DNA from: Vesta saturnalis
Taxonomy: Eukaryota > Arthropoda > Insecta > Coleoptera > Lampyridae
Direction of reading: 5' to 3'
DNA: 64,000 nucleotides
Assembly (NCBI GenBank): GCA_036346205.1
Contig: JARFJB010001673.1
Location: forward strand, 153,501 to 217,500
The number at the start of each line of letters is the position of its first letter. The stretch's first letter is position 1. Made by a program: the position numbers and the translations under genes. The notes under the pieces were generated by a model that was given only the letters and a program-made list of their open reading frames with translations, had not been told where the DNA came from and ran no database searches. This document shows, piece by piece, positions 36,656 through 48,080 of the stretch.

Positions 36656-36755
36656 GTGTGCGTGTTGCTGTGTGTGTATGGCGTGCCGTGTCTCATGTAT
36701 GTGATCCGTGTGACACGTGTCCTGTTGTATGTGGTACGATTGTCCTTGATCCGTG

Positions 36756-36843
36756 CCACGGTTTTGGTTAAACCATGAGTCTGATACTGTTAACGAAAAT
36801 CATAAGTACTGTATATGCGCATTTTGGTGCCGTAAAATCGTAT
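36756..36843. repeat. second, shorter GT-altered copy of the flank
   Basis: GGTTAAACC, TTAACGAAAATC, TATATGCGCATTTTGGT and CGTAAAAT align in order with 37608-37735. Less certain than the 36425 copy. Confidence 0.55.
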
Positions 36844-37157
36844 CGTCGTGTCGTGTGGCTGTGCGTGTGTGGTTCCGTGTCCGTGTCGTGCGTCAGTGTC
36901 TGTGTCCGTGTCCGTGTCCTTGTCCGTGCCGTGTCTGAGTCTGAGTCTGAGTCTAAGTCTGAGCCTGTGTCCGGATCTGTGTCTGTGGCCGTCTCCGTGT
37001 CCGTGTCTGCGTCAGTGTCTGTGTCTGTGTCTGTGTCTGCCTGTGCCTGTGTCTGTGTCGTGTCGTGTCTGTGTGCTGTGTCTGTGTCGTGTTGTTGTGT
37101 CTGTGTGTGTCTGTGTGTGTCTGTTGTGTGTCGTGTGTGTCGTGTGTGTGTGTGTCG

Positions 37158-37188
<31 letters not shown>

Positions 37189-37497
37189 TGTGTCGTGTGT
37201 CGTGTGTGCGTGTGTGCGTGTGTGCGTGTGCGTGTGTCGTGTGGTGTGTGCGTGTGTGCGTGTGTGCGTGTGTGCGTGTGTGCGTGTGTGCTGTGTGCGT
37301 GTGTGTGTGGTGTGTCGTGTGTGCGTGTGTGCGTGTCGTGCGTGTGCGTGTGTGCTGTGTCGTGTGTGCGTGTGTGCGTGTGTGCGTGTGTGCGTGTGTG
37401 TGTCGTGCGTGCTGTGTGCGTGCTGCTGCGCTGCGTGTCGTGGTGTGTGTGTGTGTGTGTGTGTGCGCATGGGCGTGCGCGCGCGTCTGCATGTATG

Positions 37498-39480
37498 TTA
37501 GTATACACGATAACTCCAGAACATAACCTACGTACTTACACTTGCTTTTGTATATCCTGGAGCGAATTTGTTTTTAGGAGACATCCAGCGGCCGACGGGA
37601 GGTTTATTTGGTTTAAACAAATATTTCTGAAATAACTGCATATTTAAACGAAATAAAAATCCCACAATATAGACATTAACCATATCGATTAATTATGTTG
37701 CATGCAATTTTTTGGTATGACACGTAAAAAAATTCCAAAGTTAACATCTACATGTCTATTAAACTTAGAATCAACTGTTATTGATTTGCATGTAAGATTG
37801 TACCAAAGATGAACGTAGATCTACCGGCAATCTACCTACCTTCCCGAATGTCTGAGATAACTCAACTCCCCACTACGCTAGTCGACACAATATCGGTACA
37901 ATACGACAAAATTAAACCATCATGCATGTTTCCGCTTGAGGTATGCAGGTTTATAGGTTTTCCAGACATGTGTTGACAAATTTAACAAATTAGCTAAATC
38001 CACAGCTTCAGAGCCCTGAAAACGCTTTCGAGAAAGGTGGAAGTTCATTGATCTTAATAAATTTCAGTAATCTTAATAAGGTTCAGTTATTTCGACTAGG
38101 ACAAACATTCATCGCTTGTGGTAGTATGATATTGCAAATTGTCTCTCGTACTGCGACATAATTTTTTATATTTCTACCTCCCTTACTCTCAAATGGCTTT
38201 CTATAGGTCGGTCATAAAAGTATGGGTTAATCCAGAATTAATTTAGTCTTCGTATTAAGAAGTGTGATTGGTCAATTTTTGACAGGTTGGCCAAGAAATA
38301 GCATAGCTATTAGTACTTTTATAGAACAGTTGTTTTAAACAAACTGAAATTCAAAAATGAGATCTGTATAATCTAGAAGCAACTAATTAATTCAGTCCCA
38401 TAAAATACTTGATTAACGTTATTATTCTCCAAATTGTTTCGTATGGATTTTATTTTATCTTCAATAGTCCAAAAACGTAAACACCAAAACTTGTATCGTT
38501 ATTTATTATCCATAACATCAAAATTACTTTGCCCTACCAAGCTTCAAGAGAAACAATTAGTTTATTAATATTTCATTGTGTATTTCATCTTAGCACGAAA
38601 AATGAAACATTCAGACTCTTCTCTAGAAAATTTATAGCAAAATAAAATTGATTCAAATGAAAGTTAATTTTTTGCAAATTTTATTATGATAATATAATAG
38701 TTTACCACACAAAAGGATGCGAATGATTATTGTTATTAAAGACGAGCATACTTCAATACATGGAAACTGAAGTTTGTTATTTTGTGTTTAGTAAGAAAAA
38801 AAAATAGAACATGATAAATAAATAAAATTAATAGTTGGAAATTCATTAGGTATTCAAGCTGTGGGAATCCCTCTAAATAAGTTTCTAGGAACGAATTTCA
38901 GTTTCGCTCTTCTGAAAATTCGATCTCAATTATTACATTTTGTTGTCAACATCCTACATTTTATTATTTTAGTTTTGCTTTCTTTTATAACCTATGATGA
39001 ATAAATTTAAAAGTTGTATGAACTCAAGTACGTTATCTAAAAGCTGTACAAATATACTCTCATGAGTAAAAAGAAATAACTTCTTTAATATGTTTTGTAC
39101 AAACGTTTATTTATAAAAATTTTCATTATTGTAGAAGTTTGCATTGATGGTAAAAGTGTGTTATGTTACCTATTAGTTACGTTGGCAAATATTTAGCCAC
39201 GAGAGCTAATTTTCCCAAGTGACTTATATAACATAACATTTGAGTGCCACACAAAATTGTATCCAACAGCATAACTATGTTACGTCGAAAGAATGTTACT
39301 TTTTGTTGCTAACAGTTTATTTTGAATTACATTGTTGCGAATTCACAAATTGTCAAGGTGCCTTTATGTTACTATGGCACATGGATGTGCGTTCTTTTTA
39401 ATAAACATTACTGTCTTCCAGACGTCATTTAGTTATATCCTAATTGCAGACGATAAATTTTTAATACGAGAAATAAGTTT
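37498..39480. other. 2 kb without recognised genes
   Basis: AT-rich. 37500-37745 is the intact version of the sequence found altered inside the array. Nothing else recognised. Confidence 0.55.
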
Positions 39481-39490
39481 TTAAACAAAA

Positions 39491-40520
39491 ATGGATCAGT
39501 AACAACTTTCACAAGAAATTGTTGATGAGGCAGAGCCGGTTACTTAACAACATATACCGGGAAAAATCTTGTGGTATTTACGAGTTCAAGGCGTTTCAAG
39601 AGTGGACGAAAGTTAAGCACGCTAAAGGTACACATGAAAGTGCTTTTCTTGTTTACTATCTTGAACTACACAAGAATGTATTGTATCATCGTTATGGACC
39701 AATCACTCAATGGTTAAGTCAACTCTACAGCTTTACAAAAACGTTGATACCTCTAATTTTCCCAAACTTACGATCTTTTTGAAGACTAAGGCAGAAGATC
39801 TTAAGTCAAAAAATAAATAAAGAACTGTTGAAAGCAACGATATTGACTAGTTTTTGAAGATGGTGAATTTTTGCTCATGAAAGCAGCTTTAATTATGGGA
39901 TTTGCGGGATGCACTGACTAATTCGAGTGTGAAAAACACATACGAAGAAATCTGCTATACTAATTTTCACGAGTCGGAGCAGTTGCGTCGCTAATATTAA
40001 TACTGTCAAAGGACGCCGATGTTGTCAGATTGTGAAAAATAACAGTTTGACAACTGTCAAATCTCAACTTCAGGGGTTATGTATATTTTATCACAATAAT
40101 ACATATGTGTTATAATAAAATATGTGTTATGTCAAATGTTTAATGTCAGAAATGCTTGACAACACCGGGCAGAATTTCCAACCGAAACCAGTTCTATCTG
40201 CATCCTCTCGTGCACAATAGGCGGTTTCTAAAGGTGGTGATGAAACAAGGTTAGTTATGACGCAACTGCTCTGACTCGTGAACATTGGTATAGTTCCATA
40301 ACAACGCAGGAAGAATTATGGAAAAAATACATATATTTAAGGTCCGGAAATACCAACCATAAAAGACGTTTTGTGTTTTATAAAAATGGAAAGTGTACAA
40401 TGTGTTAGATAAACACTCTTGTCACAAATCCCATAAAAAATTGCTTCGTACTTAGATTTACAATACCCTAAGTTATACACCAGTGACTGTATGAGAAGTT
40501 TACTGGAAGCATACAAGTTT
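39491..40520 (+). pseudogene. Crypton-type tyrosine recombinase relic, split by a MITE
   Basis: The plus strand from 39491 reads MDQ, QLSQEIVDEAEPVT, then CGIYEFKAFQEWTKVKHAKG and SAFLVYYLELHKNVLYHRYG. These match the N-terminal SAM-like arm-binding domain of insect tyrosine-recombinase-like proteins (Crypton-derived or KStinger-like). It continues with NVDTSNFPKLTIFLKTKAED and EFLLMKAALIMGFAGCTD, the region just before the catalytic Arg, where the Arg is not present. A MITE at about 39950-40300 interrupts it. The C-terminal side reappears as EELWKKYIYLRSGNTNHKRR and FYKNGKCTMC at about 40310-40410. The His-x-x-Arg and Tyr of the active site are not identifiable. Multiple stops make it dead. 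The family assignment rests on my recognition of the pattern, not on a search. Confidence 0.55.
39951..40300. mobile_element. MITE with about 33-bp TIRs
   Basis: CTATACTAATTTTCACGAGT at 39954 is matched in inverse by the sequence ending at about 40293 (reverse complement CTATACCAATGTTCACGAGT), and the match continues through CAGAGCAGTTGCGTC. The total is about 345 bp with no coding region. Its target duplication is not clear. Confidence 0.82.
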
Positions 40521-41091
40521 TACTATTTCTGAATCCTCAAACGAATTTCATTCTCATTTAATATCAATGTCAATTTAAATAAATAAATGGTATCAATTTA
40601 TAAATAAAGCTGGAACGTTTCTAGCAAAATAGTCGTAACTTATAGGTTATAACACAGTAATGTATTGTGACTTATAAGTCACGCGAACAATAGCTACAAT
40701 TAGTGCCCGTTGCTTAAAAATAAATTCAAATAATGACATAACTTCACCTGGATCATTCACAACGAATAAACACTATCAAGATATTAAAATGAAAAAAAAA
40801 ACAGTAAAGAAAAAATATAAATTATTCTTACTATAATATCCTATATGAATGTGTAATTATATAAAAATCAACAACTTTGGATTCACTCAATGACTCAAAA
40901 TACAATATTCTACTAATAAGTTGTTCAAATGGAAATGTGCAATGCCTCCTTACCGCTACTCATACAAACGTACACAAAAAATGATTTATGTAAAAAAAAG
41001 AACAAAATAACAAATTGAAAGAAAATAATTGTAAAGAATACAGCACGTCTAATGAGAAAAGCAATCATAGGTTGGAAGGAAAATGGTAAAT

Positions 41092-41094
<3 letters not shown>
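40521..41094. other. no gene recognised
   Basis: AT-rich sequence without features. Confidence 0.5.

Positions 41095-41143
<49 letters not shown>
41095..41143. repeat. (TA)n microsatellite
   Basis: TA repeats directly abutting the left end of the foldback element. Confidence 0.95.
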
Positions 41144-41146
<3 letters not shown>

Positions 41147-41483
41147 GGTGGTCCTTTTAAAGTGTTACAAAGCGATATTGAGAAAATGGCTGAATGAAAA
41201 TAAATGAAATATCTAGGGATACAATGGGTCGTTGGGGGACACTTTTTGACAGAGTAAGTAACGTTTTAACCCTTTCCACTTTTGAGGGGTGGGGGGTAAC
41301 TTTTAAATGTTAAATGGACAGGTGCAGTTTTCTTTCCAGATTCGTAATCTCCAGAAAAAACTACGTTATAGTCAATGAATAATTTAATGCCAATGTCAGT
41401 GTCACTACGCTAAATTTAACAAAATTAAAAATAAAATCAGCTAAAGAAAAAACTGATATTAGGTACATGATTTTATTATAATA

Positions 41484-43106
41484 CATAGATTATTGGGCTC
41501 AAGAAAATCCACACTGGATGCGAACAGTCGCTAATCAACACCCTTGGTCCATAAATACCTGGTGTGGGATATTTGGCGATGTTGTTATTGGACCTTGTAA
41601 CCTTAATAAAATTAAAGTATCGCCAAATGGTAATAACAATAATGTAGTTAAAGTATAAAATAAAGTGCCGTTGACTCATCAGTAGATTGAGATAGGGGGG
41701 GTTCAATTAACGCACCTGAAATACTGCCTGCGTTTCAATAGCTTAATTATTTTACTTATGCCTAATTAATAAAAAAATTATGTATTAATTATAAAAAATA
41801 TAATTAACTGCTTGCTCGAGCGCCATGTTATCTTTGTCCAGGAAAATAACAAAACCCTAAATAATGAACAATAATAATTTTCTATAAATAACAAAAATTA
41901 ACAATGTGCAATTAAGTTTATTTACTCAATAAATGGATGGTTAAGGAGAGGTAAGAAAAGGTTTTAAAGCTAAGCTTAAAAAATATAAAATTTACCACAT
42001 AAATTCCACAGCATAATAGTTTCTATAGACAGCTTCCTGTGATTAACTGCGGATGCGGAACGGTCAATCAAGATGAAAGCGTTTCTGCTTCTTTCATTCT
42101 TACTCTTGATGTCTTATTGAATTAAAATTGCATTCCAATATGATATTATTTGAATGAAGAGAAACTTGTGTAAATAAGTAACTTAAGAGCCATCCAAAAT
42201 ATAAATATAAGTACTATAATGAATATACATAAAGGTACTTAAGTACGTAAAATAAAAGTGGAAAGGTAGAAGTGAAAAGTGGAAGGTGCCACCCAAAATT
42301 CTGATGGCACCAAAAATAAAAATTAAGTAAAAACCATTATAACAATGACTTACTGCTCAAACATTCTGCAGCAAGTGAAGAAAAAAAAAATAGAGGCTTT
42401 CAGAATTGCTTCTCTAAATTCCCCCTCAAGAGGTTGTCACGCAGTGCGCGGCACACAATGATCGGAGTCCAATTTTAAAAGAAAGGGAACTATAACTATT
42501 TATATAATATTACACCCAAAATATATGTTCTATGAAATGCAATTTAAGTTGCCTTTCACAATTCTACACGTAAATAATTAAAACTCCTCTAATTTTACGC
42601 CAAATAAATTAATGATCTTAGATTAACGTATTTTTTAATACAACCACAAAAAAGGTTGTTACAACCTCATTTTTTCGATAGTAATCTTAATGGACAGCGA
42701 TACTGCGATTTACTTCGAAATGACTTGCAAAGATTGATGCCAAATATTCCAGAGCAACAACGTGAAGCAATTTGGTTCCAGCAAGACGGCGCACCACCAC
42801 ATTTCTGTCGAGAAGCAAGTGCTATATTGAATGACACCCTAACAGATGGATTGGATGTGGGGACCAGTAAAGTGGCGTGCAAGATCGCCAGACCTTACCC
42901 CTCTTGATTTTTTCTTGTGGGGTTTCGTCAAAGAAAAAGTCATGGTGACTGCTCCAACTACAGCTGAAGACATGAGAGAAAGGATTACGCGTGCAGTTCG
43001 TGAAATCGCCCCAGATATATTATTCAGAGTGCGGAATTCTTTTCGAAAGAGGGTTGATAAATGTTTAGAACCAAATGGTCGTCATTTTGAACTCCTATTA
43101 TAATAA
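41484..43106 (+). pseudogene. IS630/mariner-like transposase, C-terminal part, split by solo LTR
   Basis: Before the LTR the plus strand reads YWAQENPHWMRTVANQHPWS and TWCGIFGDVVIGP. After it, HFFDSNLNGQRYCDLLRNDL, EAIWFQQDGAPPHFCREASA (second catalytic Asp), and, after one frame change near 42850, GPVKWRARSPDLTPLDFFLW (third Asp) and GFVKEKVMVTAPTTAEDMRE. It ends FELLL at 43102. This is a Tc1/mariner-superfamily type common in arthropods, with a WFQQDGAPPHF and a RSPDLTPLDFFLWG box. The N-terminal HTHs and the first catalytic Asp are absent, replaced by the inverted 3' end. Nonfunctional. Confidence 0.87.
41596..42663. mobile_element. solo LTR, copy 2 (ACCT target duplication)
   Basis: Begins TGTAACCTTAATAAAATTAA and ends AAAAGGTTGTTACA. 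The duplicated ACCT at 41592-41595 and 42664-42667 joins the transposase codons for Gly-Pro and His-Phe-Phe exactly. It aligns with 20771-21995 in the same orientation, sharing for example AGGTTGTCACGC, AAAGGGAACTATAACTATTT and TTTTTTAATACAACCAC. It has no coding region. Confidence 0.9.
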
Positions 43107-43419
43107 AATAATGTACCTAATATCAGTTTTTTCTTTAGTTGATTTTATTTTTAATTTTGTTAAATTTAGCGTAGTGACATTGACATTGGCATTAAATTAT
43201 TCATTGATTACAACGTAGTTTTTTCTGGAGATTACGAATCTGGAACGAAAACTGCACCTTTCCGTTTAACATTTAAACCCCTAAAAAGTGGAAAGGGTTA
43301 AAACATTACTTACTCTGTCAAAAATTGTCCCCCAACGACCCATTGTATCCCTAGATATTTCATTCATTTTCATTCAGCCATTTTCTCAATATCGCTTTGT
43401 AACACTTTAAAAGGACCAC

Positions 43420-43424
<5 letters not shown>

Positions 43425-43476
<52 letters not shown>
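43425..43476. repeat. (TA)n microsatellite
   Basis: TA repeats abutting the right end of the foldback element. Confidence 0.95.
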
Positions 43477-43477
<1 letters not shown>

Positions 43478-46400
43478 TAGGATTCGGCAATATAAACGAA
43501 CATGGGAATCAATACACGAATTGAACATTCAGCAAAAAGAAACCGCTCAGAATAAATCAAATAAAGATTGATGAATAGGAGTAGGAGGCAAACTCCTGAA
43601 GAATACAATTAGAACTAAAAATCAGGAATATGTAGGATTAAAAACAAAGAAACGAGACAGATCTTTAACACACTAAGATTACTAAAGTAGATGAGTTTAA
43701 GAATAGAATTAGAAAGAAGAATAAATATAATAAGCCCATTGGAGGAATGCAAGAGAAAAAAATATGGGGTTTTATAAGCTACATAAACTGTTAGGTAAAA
43801 CACAAGTACAAGTAAAACTATGGCGTTGGAATTCCATTAGAAAGAGATCGATATAGAGAGACAGATGTTTAGAAAAGTTTGAGAACAATGCCTTAAACAG
43901 AAATAAAGTAAAAATTACATTTCTGTACGAGAAATACGTTAGGCGAACAACATTTGGGAGGCACATTAATGTGTTGGACATAGGTACAAAAGTATCTCAC
44001 ACTGTATAGTCAGAAGATACGCAAGATAAAATAGACTTTTTCCCCTATCTTTCACTCTCTTGGAGTGTTTTTGCTGTGTTCATACGCTTTTAAATATCTG
44101 ATTGGGATCATTAACAGTCTAATTTTTTGTAAATATGATTGAAGTTCGACTACAAGAATACTACGCGTTTGGAGAAAAACGGATCCCTTCATATGCTAGA
44201 GTATACACATTTCTGTCGTCATCATTCCAATTTTAAGGTGAAACCCTTAGATCGATACACACCTCTCAAGTCTACAGCGGAAACGTCACCGCTATCACGT
44301 TCATGTGAAGGCCACAATAAGGCAGATGTAGAAAGTCTTCTACATGTGGATTAAAAACGTCTAGATTAAGTATGTTTGAGATGACACTTCCGATTCCCTG
44401 ACTGAGACGTTACAACAGGGACATAATCTTCAGTCCATTTTTTCAGAATGGTAATTAAAGGATTCGTAAAAGAGAGACGATGTTGTTACGGTAAACTACA
44501 CGAAACACTTTATGAGTATGGTTTGTGATGGAGACTTTAACAATCTACGTCTTACCTCAAGTACGAACTGACGAGGGCCATTTCCTGCACGGCATAGTGT
44601 GCCCCAAACTAGCGAGTTTATACAACTATGTGAAGTGTACCTTTATATCGTTGAGAAGTTTTGTTCATCGGTTACCATTGTTTTTGATGGATACGATAAA
44701 CCTCACCACGAATAAATACTTCAACGAACACGGAGTTATTGGTCTTTTAAAAACACTTCAAGGTGCAGATTATTATGCTATTCAGTGTTATGGTAAAGAG
44801 AATGGTAGCTTTGCAGCTTCTACATTTTAGTGCGGCTATGGTTAAGCTGTATCCTTTGTCTGAGCGACGCCGATCTAGTGGTTTTGTTGATACAGAGAGC
44901 TAGGTAAGCCTTTTAGTTTGGTTGAAATTAGTAAATGAATTCGGTCTGCAAAAAACCGATTTCTGTAACAAGGAAAAGGAAGGCTGAAAGTTTAATCTTT
45001 TCTTTGTATCTAAATTTCCAAAATTGTAAGAAAAAGGATATTATTTCCGGTATTGATAAGTTTGAAATTACTACGTACGACAGCTTAAAAGGGAAGTTAA
45101 AATTTAGACCAAGTAATGGCCTACATTAGAAAAATAACCTTTCAAACGGTCTCATCATCGCTCTAGTTGGAACCTCTACGGTTAACCACTGCGCTTCGGG
45201 TGTACCAATAAGTTTAGGAATGGCTTGTTTGCACTCTAGATCTACATAGAGATGGAGAGTACGTAATAGTGCTTTAGTACTCCTAAAATTTCGCGCCTGC
45301 ACGAAACCACCTAAACTTAATATACTGCAACTGTAGTTACAGTAATAGATAGGAATCGAAGCGTGGACAGTTCCCTTGTAGTAGTTTCAGAAGCAATGTA
45401 CGTACAATACACGAAATTGTATCGGAACTTGAATAACATTAGTGTGTGATATTGTTCTTTTTAATATAAAGCGCTTTGGGCTTATTTTCATATCACACGC
45501 TCACTAATTTAACTATATATTTTGCATCATCATTATGGCAAATACAAGTGACAAAAGTACGCCTGCAGCATAGCGTGTTTACACTAACCGCGGTTTACAT
45601 TTACACGGGTGTTTCGGCACTAGTTCACCATTCAGCGACAAATAATACATCATCCTGAAGGTTATACAATGTGCTGTAACTTTTATTTTAGATCTTTATG
45701 TCGAAGTAATACTGTTTTTTTAGGTACATAAGATTGTTCCTATACATTTGAAATTAAACGCAAAAGTATTGAACTAAATTCAGTCGATATGTTATCGCCG
45801 TTTTTCTTCCCGCTTAATCCCTAAATATATTAATTGATTTATAAATAAGGCATTACGCAGTATTTATTAATGAAGGTATAATATACATTTTTCTGACAGT
45901 TATGTAACAAGATACACGTTACATTTAGTTTTATTTTAATTTGCGATATTGCTCCTGCCGTCGTTGTAATTAATGCACCTGGTGGTCTGATGACCCTTAA
46001 AACGCACGAAAGCCATCACTCGTATCAAAAAGTGATATTAACAGTTATGTGTTTAATACAGCCATACCTGTCTCTGCATAGAATCTAATGAAATACGTGA
46101 ATTTAAAACTACCCCCATGAAAGGGGCTTCGTCAACGACACCGGCACCAAAATATGTATCTATGCACTCTATCAATAGGATAAGGATAGACCATTATCGT
46201 AAATTGAAAATATTTTTCAATAAATTTCATTAGCTTGAAATACACAAATATATTAGTAAACACCTTTAACTCACAGTTTTTTGGTACTTTTATTTAAGTT
46301 TAACTTACTTTAGCACAATCAAAATAAAGTTTCATACTATTATTAACCATAAATACGTGGGGCCAATTTGTTTAATTTCATGTTCAACGTAACTAATAAG

Positions 46401-46785
46401 ACCATTGCGGCATTAGTTGTATTTCTTTAGTCCGAATCGTAGTTCTAACTGTTATTGTGGGAATTGAAATGAAACATAAAATTCTGTTATACATTTATGT
46501 AGTAATTTGTTTCATAAAGAACCGTTCATCAAATTATGTATGTGTATAAAACGTTCAATGGTCATAAAAGTGTTACTAAGTGGTATTTACGTATTACTCA
46601 TACATCTCTCTCACTTTATACTCTATACGAGTAGAAAAAGGATAGTACACAACTCGTTTAAATAACAACACTCACTCGCTACTATTATTATGTAATATAC
46701 AATTTCACTGTTTATATATGGTTCGATTAAACGATTAAACGATGACAAATCCATAACAACTAAAATGTATAAACACTTTTCACAT
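43477..46785. other. 3.3 kb without recognised genes
   Basis: Plus-strand open frames at 44139-44354, 44525-44830 and 44935-45129 (71, 101 and 64 codons) lie in a slightly less AT-rich stretch and could be pieces of one decayed coding unit. I recognise no domain. The middle one includes GHFLHGIVCPKLASLYNYVK and ends NGSFAASTF. The rest is AT-rich with nothing visible. Confidence 0.45.
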
Positions 46786-46789
46786 ATTT

Positions 46790-47755
46790 AGGATGGTCAA
46801 GCAAAATGTGCACAAAAAAAAATATTGCATGTCGAACGATTTCCCGATAGAAATCATCCCAACCGACGTAATTTTTCAAAAGCTGAAGATCGACTTAGGA
46901 AAATGAATCATAAATATAATGAAGATAAATATGTTATTAGTCAAAATAGAGAAGTAGATGTTTTGGCTTTCGTGGATTTACATCCTACGACATCCACCAG
47001 GGAAAATTGCGCATAATGCAGCAATTAGTCACCAGTCCGTACATAACATTTTGAAAAACATTCAAAGTTATAGATAGGAACTGCATCAACATCTATACGA
47101 AGATGATCGTCCTAAAAGATTGGAATTTTGTAACTGGGTGTAAGACAATTACCGGAATGATATGGGTTTTCATAAGCAAATTTTATTTTCGGACGAAAGC
47201 CGTTTTACTAATAATGGAATGTGTAATAAGAGCAACTGCAGATATTGGACTAAGGAAAATCCGCATATACTGCGACAAGACAATTTACAAGAAAGATTTG
47301 GTTTTAACGTTTAGGCTGGAATAAAAAGCAATCATATAATTGGACCAATATTTTTTGACGAACCACTAAATAGTGAAAGATATTTGTGTATTTTCTAATG
47401 AATTAAACAAAAGATGAGTTGGAGAATTTACCAATACTAGAAAGAAGAGACATGTACTTTCATCAGGACGGATGTGGGGCCCACAATGCCAGATTAGTAA
47501 CTGACTATTTGATCCAACGGTTTGAATATCACTCCATCGGCACAAATGGGCCTGTAAGATGACCTCCAAGGTCGGAAGACATTACTTTCCTAGACTTTTT
47601 TGTGTGGGCCTATATCAAAAACAAAGTATACGCTACGCCAGTTACAACTCTGGATAATCTTAAATGTAGGGTTAGAGAAGCATTTAACAGTATAGCACCA
47701 GAAATGTTCGAAAATATTCATGACAATTTTATTAGAAGCTCCCACACTAGTTAAA
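46790..47755 (+). pseudogene. IS630/mariner-like transposase relic, longer copy
   Basis: The plus strand reads an N-terminal part (ERFPDRNHPNRRNFSKAEDR; HTH region DVLAFVDLHPTTSTRENCA), then after frame changes a middle with FHKQIL and SDESRFTNNG-like remains near 47175-47215. The C-terminal half is clear: RRDMYFHQDGCGAHNARLVT (second Asp), IGTNGPVR then a stop, PPRSEDITFLDFFVWAYIKN (third Asp position reads SED) and KVYATPVTTLDNLK. REAFNSIAPEMFENIHDNFI closes it near 47740. Same transposase type as at 41.5-43.1 kb but clearly diverged from it. Many stops and frame changes. TAGGATGGTCAAGCAAAATG at about 46790 may be its decayed left end. Confidence 0.85.
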
Positions 47756-47954
47756 GATAAAATTAAATATTGTATGTGTGTGTACTCTTTTCACCTAAAT
47801 TATTAAAACATGTATTTATTTTTTTTAATTAAGCAAAAATATTTTACATTACTTTTGACAGAGTTGGCTTCAGGAGCATGTTGTGTTAATAAAAATTAGA
47901 ACTGAGGAAATTACTATGTATATCGTTTTACCGGCACTTGAAAGAGATATTTAA

Positions 47955-48080
47955 TATACAGGGTGGCCCATGTGAGTTTCTATTAAAAAACCGTAACTTT
48001 TCAACTTAATCCTTAACAAACTTCACAAAAATTAATTATTAGGAATAATAATATTGTAAGGGTATTGTAAGGGTATACGT
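47955..48080 (+). repeat. orphan TIR of a mariner-like element
   Basis: TACAGGGTGGCCCATGTGAG begins here. The first 14 bases are identical to the end at 50340 and nearly so to 41142. No partner end or transposase is seen to its right. Confidence 0.6.

Larger units (their letters stand above)
34081..37497. repeat. 3.4 kb GT-rich array with about 0.5 kb higher-order period
   Basis: The plus strand is almost free of A and built from GTGTCC, GTGTCT, GTGAGT, GTGACC, GTGTGC and GTGCGT words. A landmark block (GAGTCTGAGTCTAAGTCTGA and its variants) recurs at about 34403, 34888, 35381, 35911 and 36952. The intervals are 485, 493, 530 and 1,041 bases. A second landmark, TCTGCGTCAGTGTCTG, follows each one at a near-constant distance. 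So the simple repeat has a higher-order unit of about 490-520 bp, with one unit replaced or degraded near 36.45 kb. Long open frames here encode only Val-Ser, Cys-Val or His-Thr repeats and are artefacts of composition. Confidence 0.93.
41144..43422 (+). mobile_element. foldback IS630/mariner-like element with 330-bp inverted ends
   Basis: The left arm 41144-41482 begins CAGGGTGGTCCTTTTAAAGT. It is repeated in inverse at 43096-43422 with high identity over its full length, up to and including the last two codons and stop of the transposase. The left arm is therefore an inverted copy of the element's 3' end. Only the C-terminal part of the transposase lies between, and a 1,068-bp solo LTR has landed in it. 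TA flanks on both sides lie in (TA)n tracts. Without the LTR the element is about 1.2 kb. Confidence 0.88.

Noticed and set aside
34045..37526. Long open frames up to 439 codons encoding His-Thr, Val-Ser or Cys-Val repeats
   Set aside because: They arise because a sequence of only G, T and C words lacks stop codons in many frames on both strands. No start context, no non-repetitive domain.
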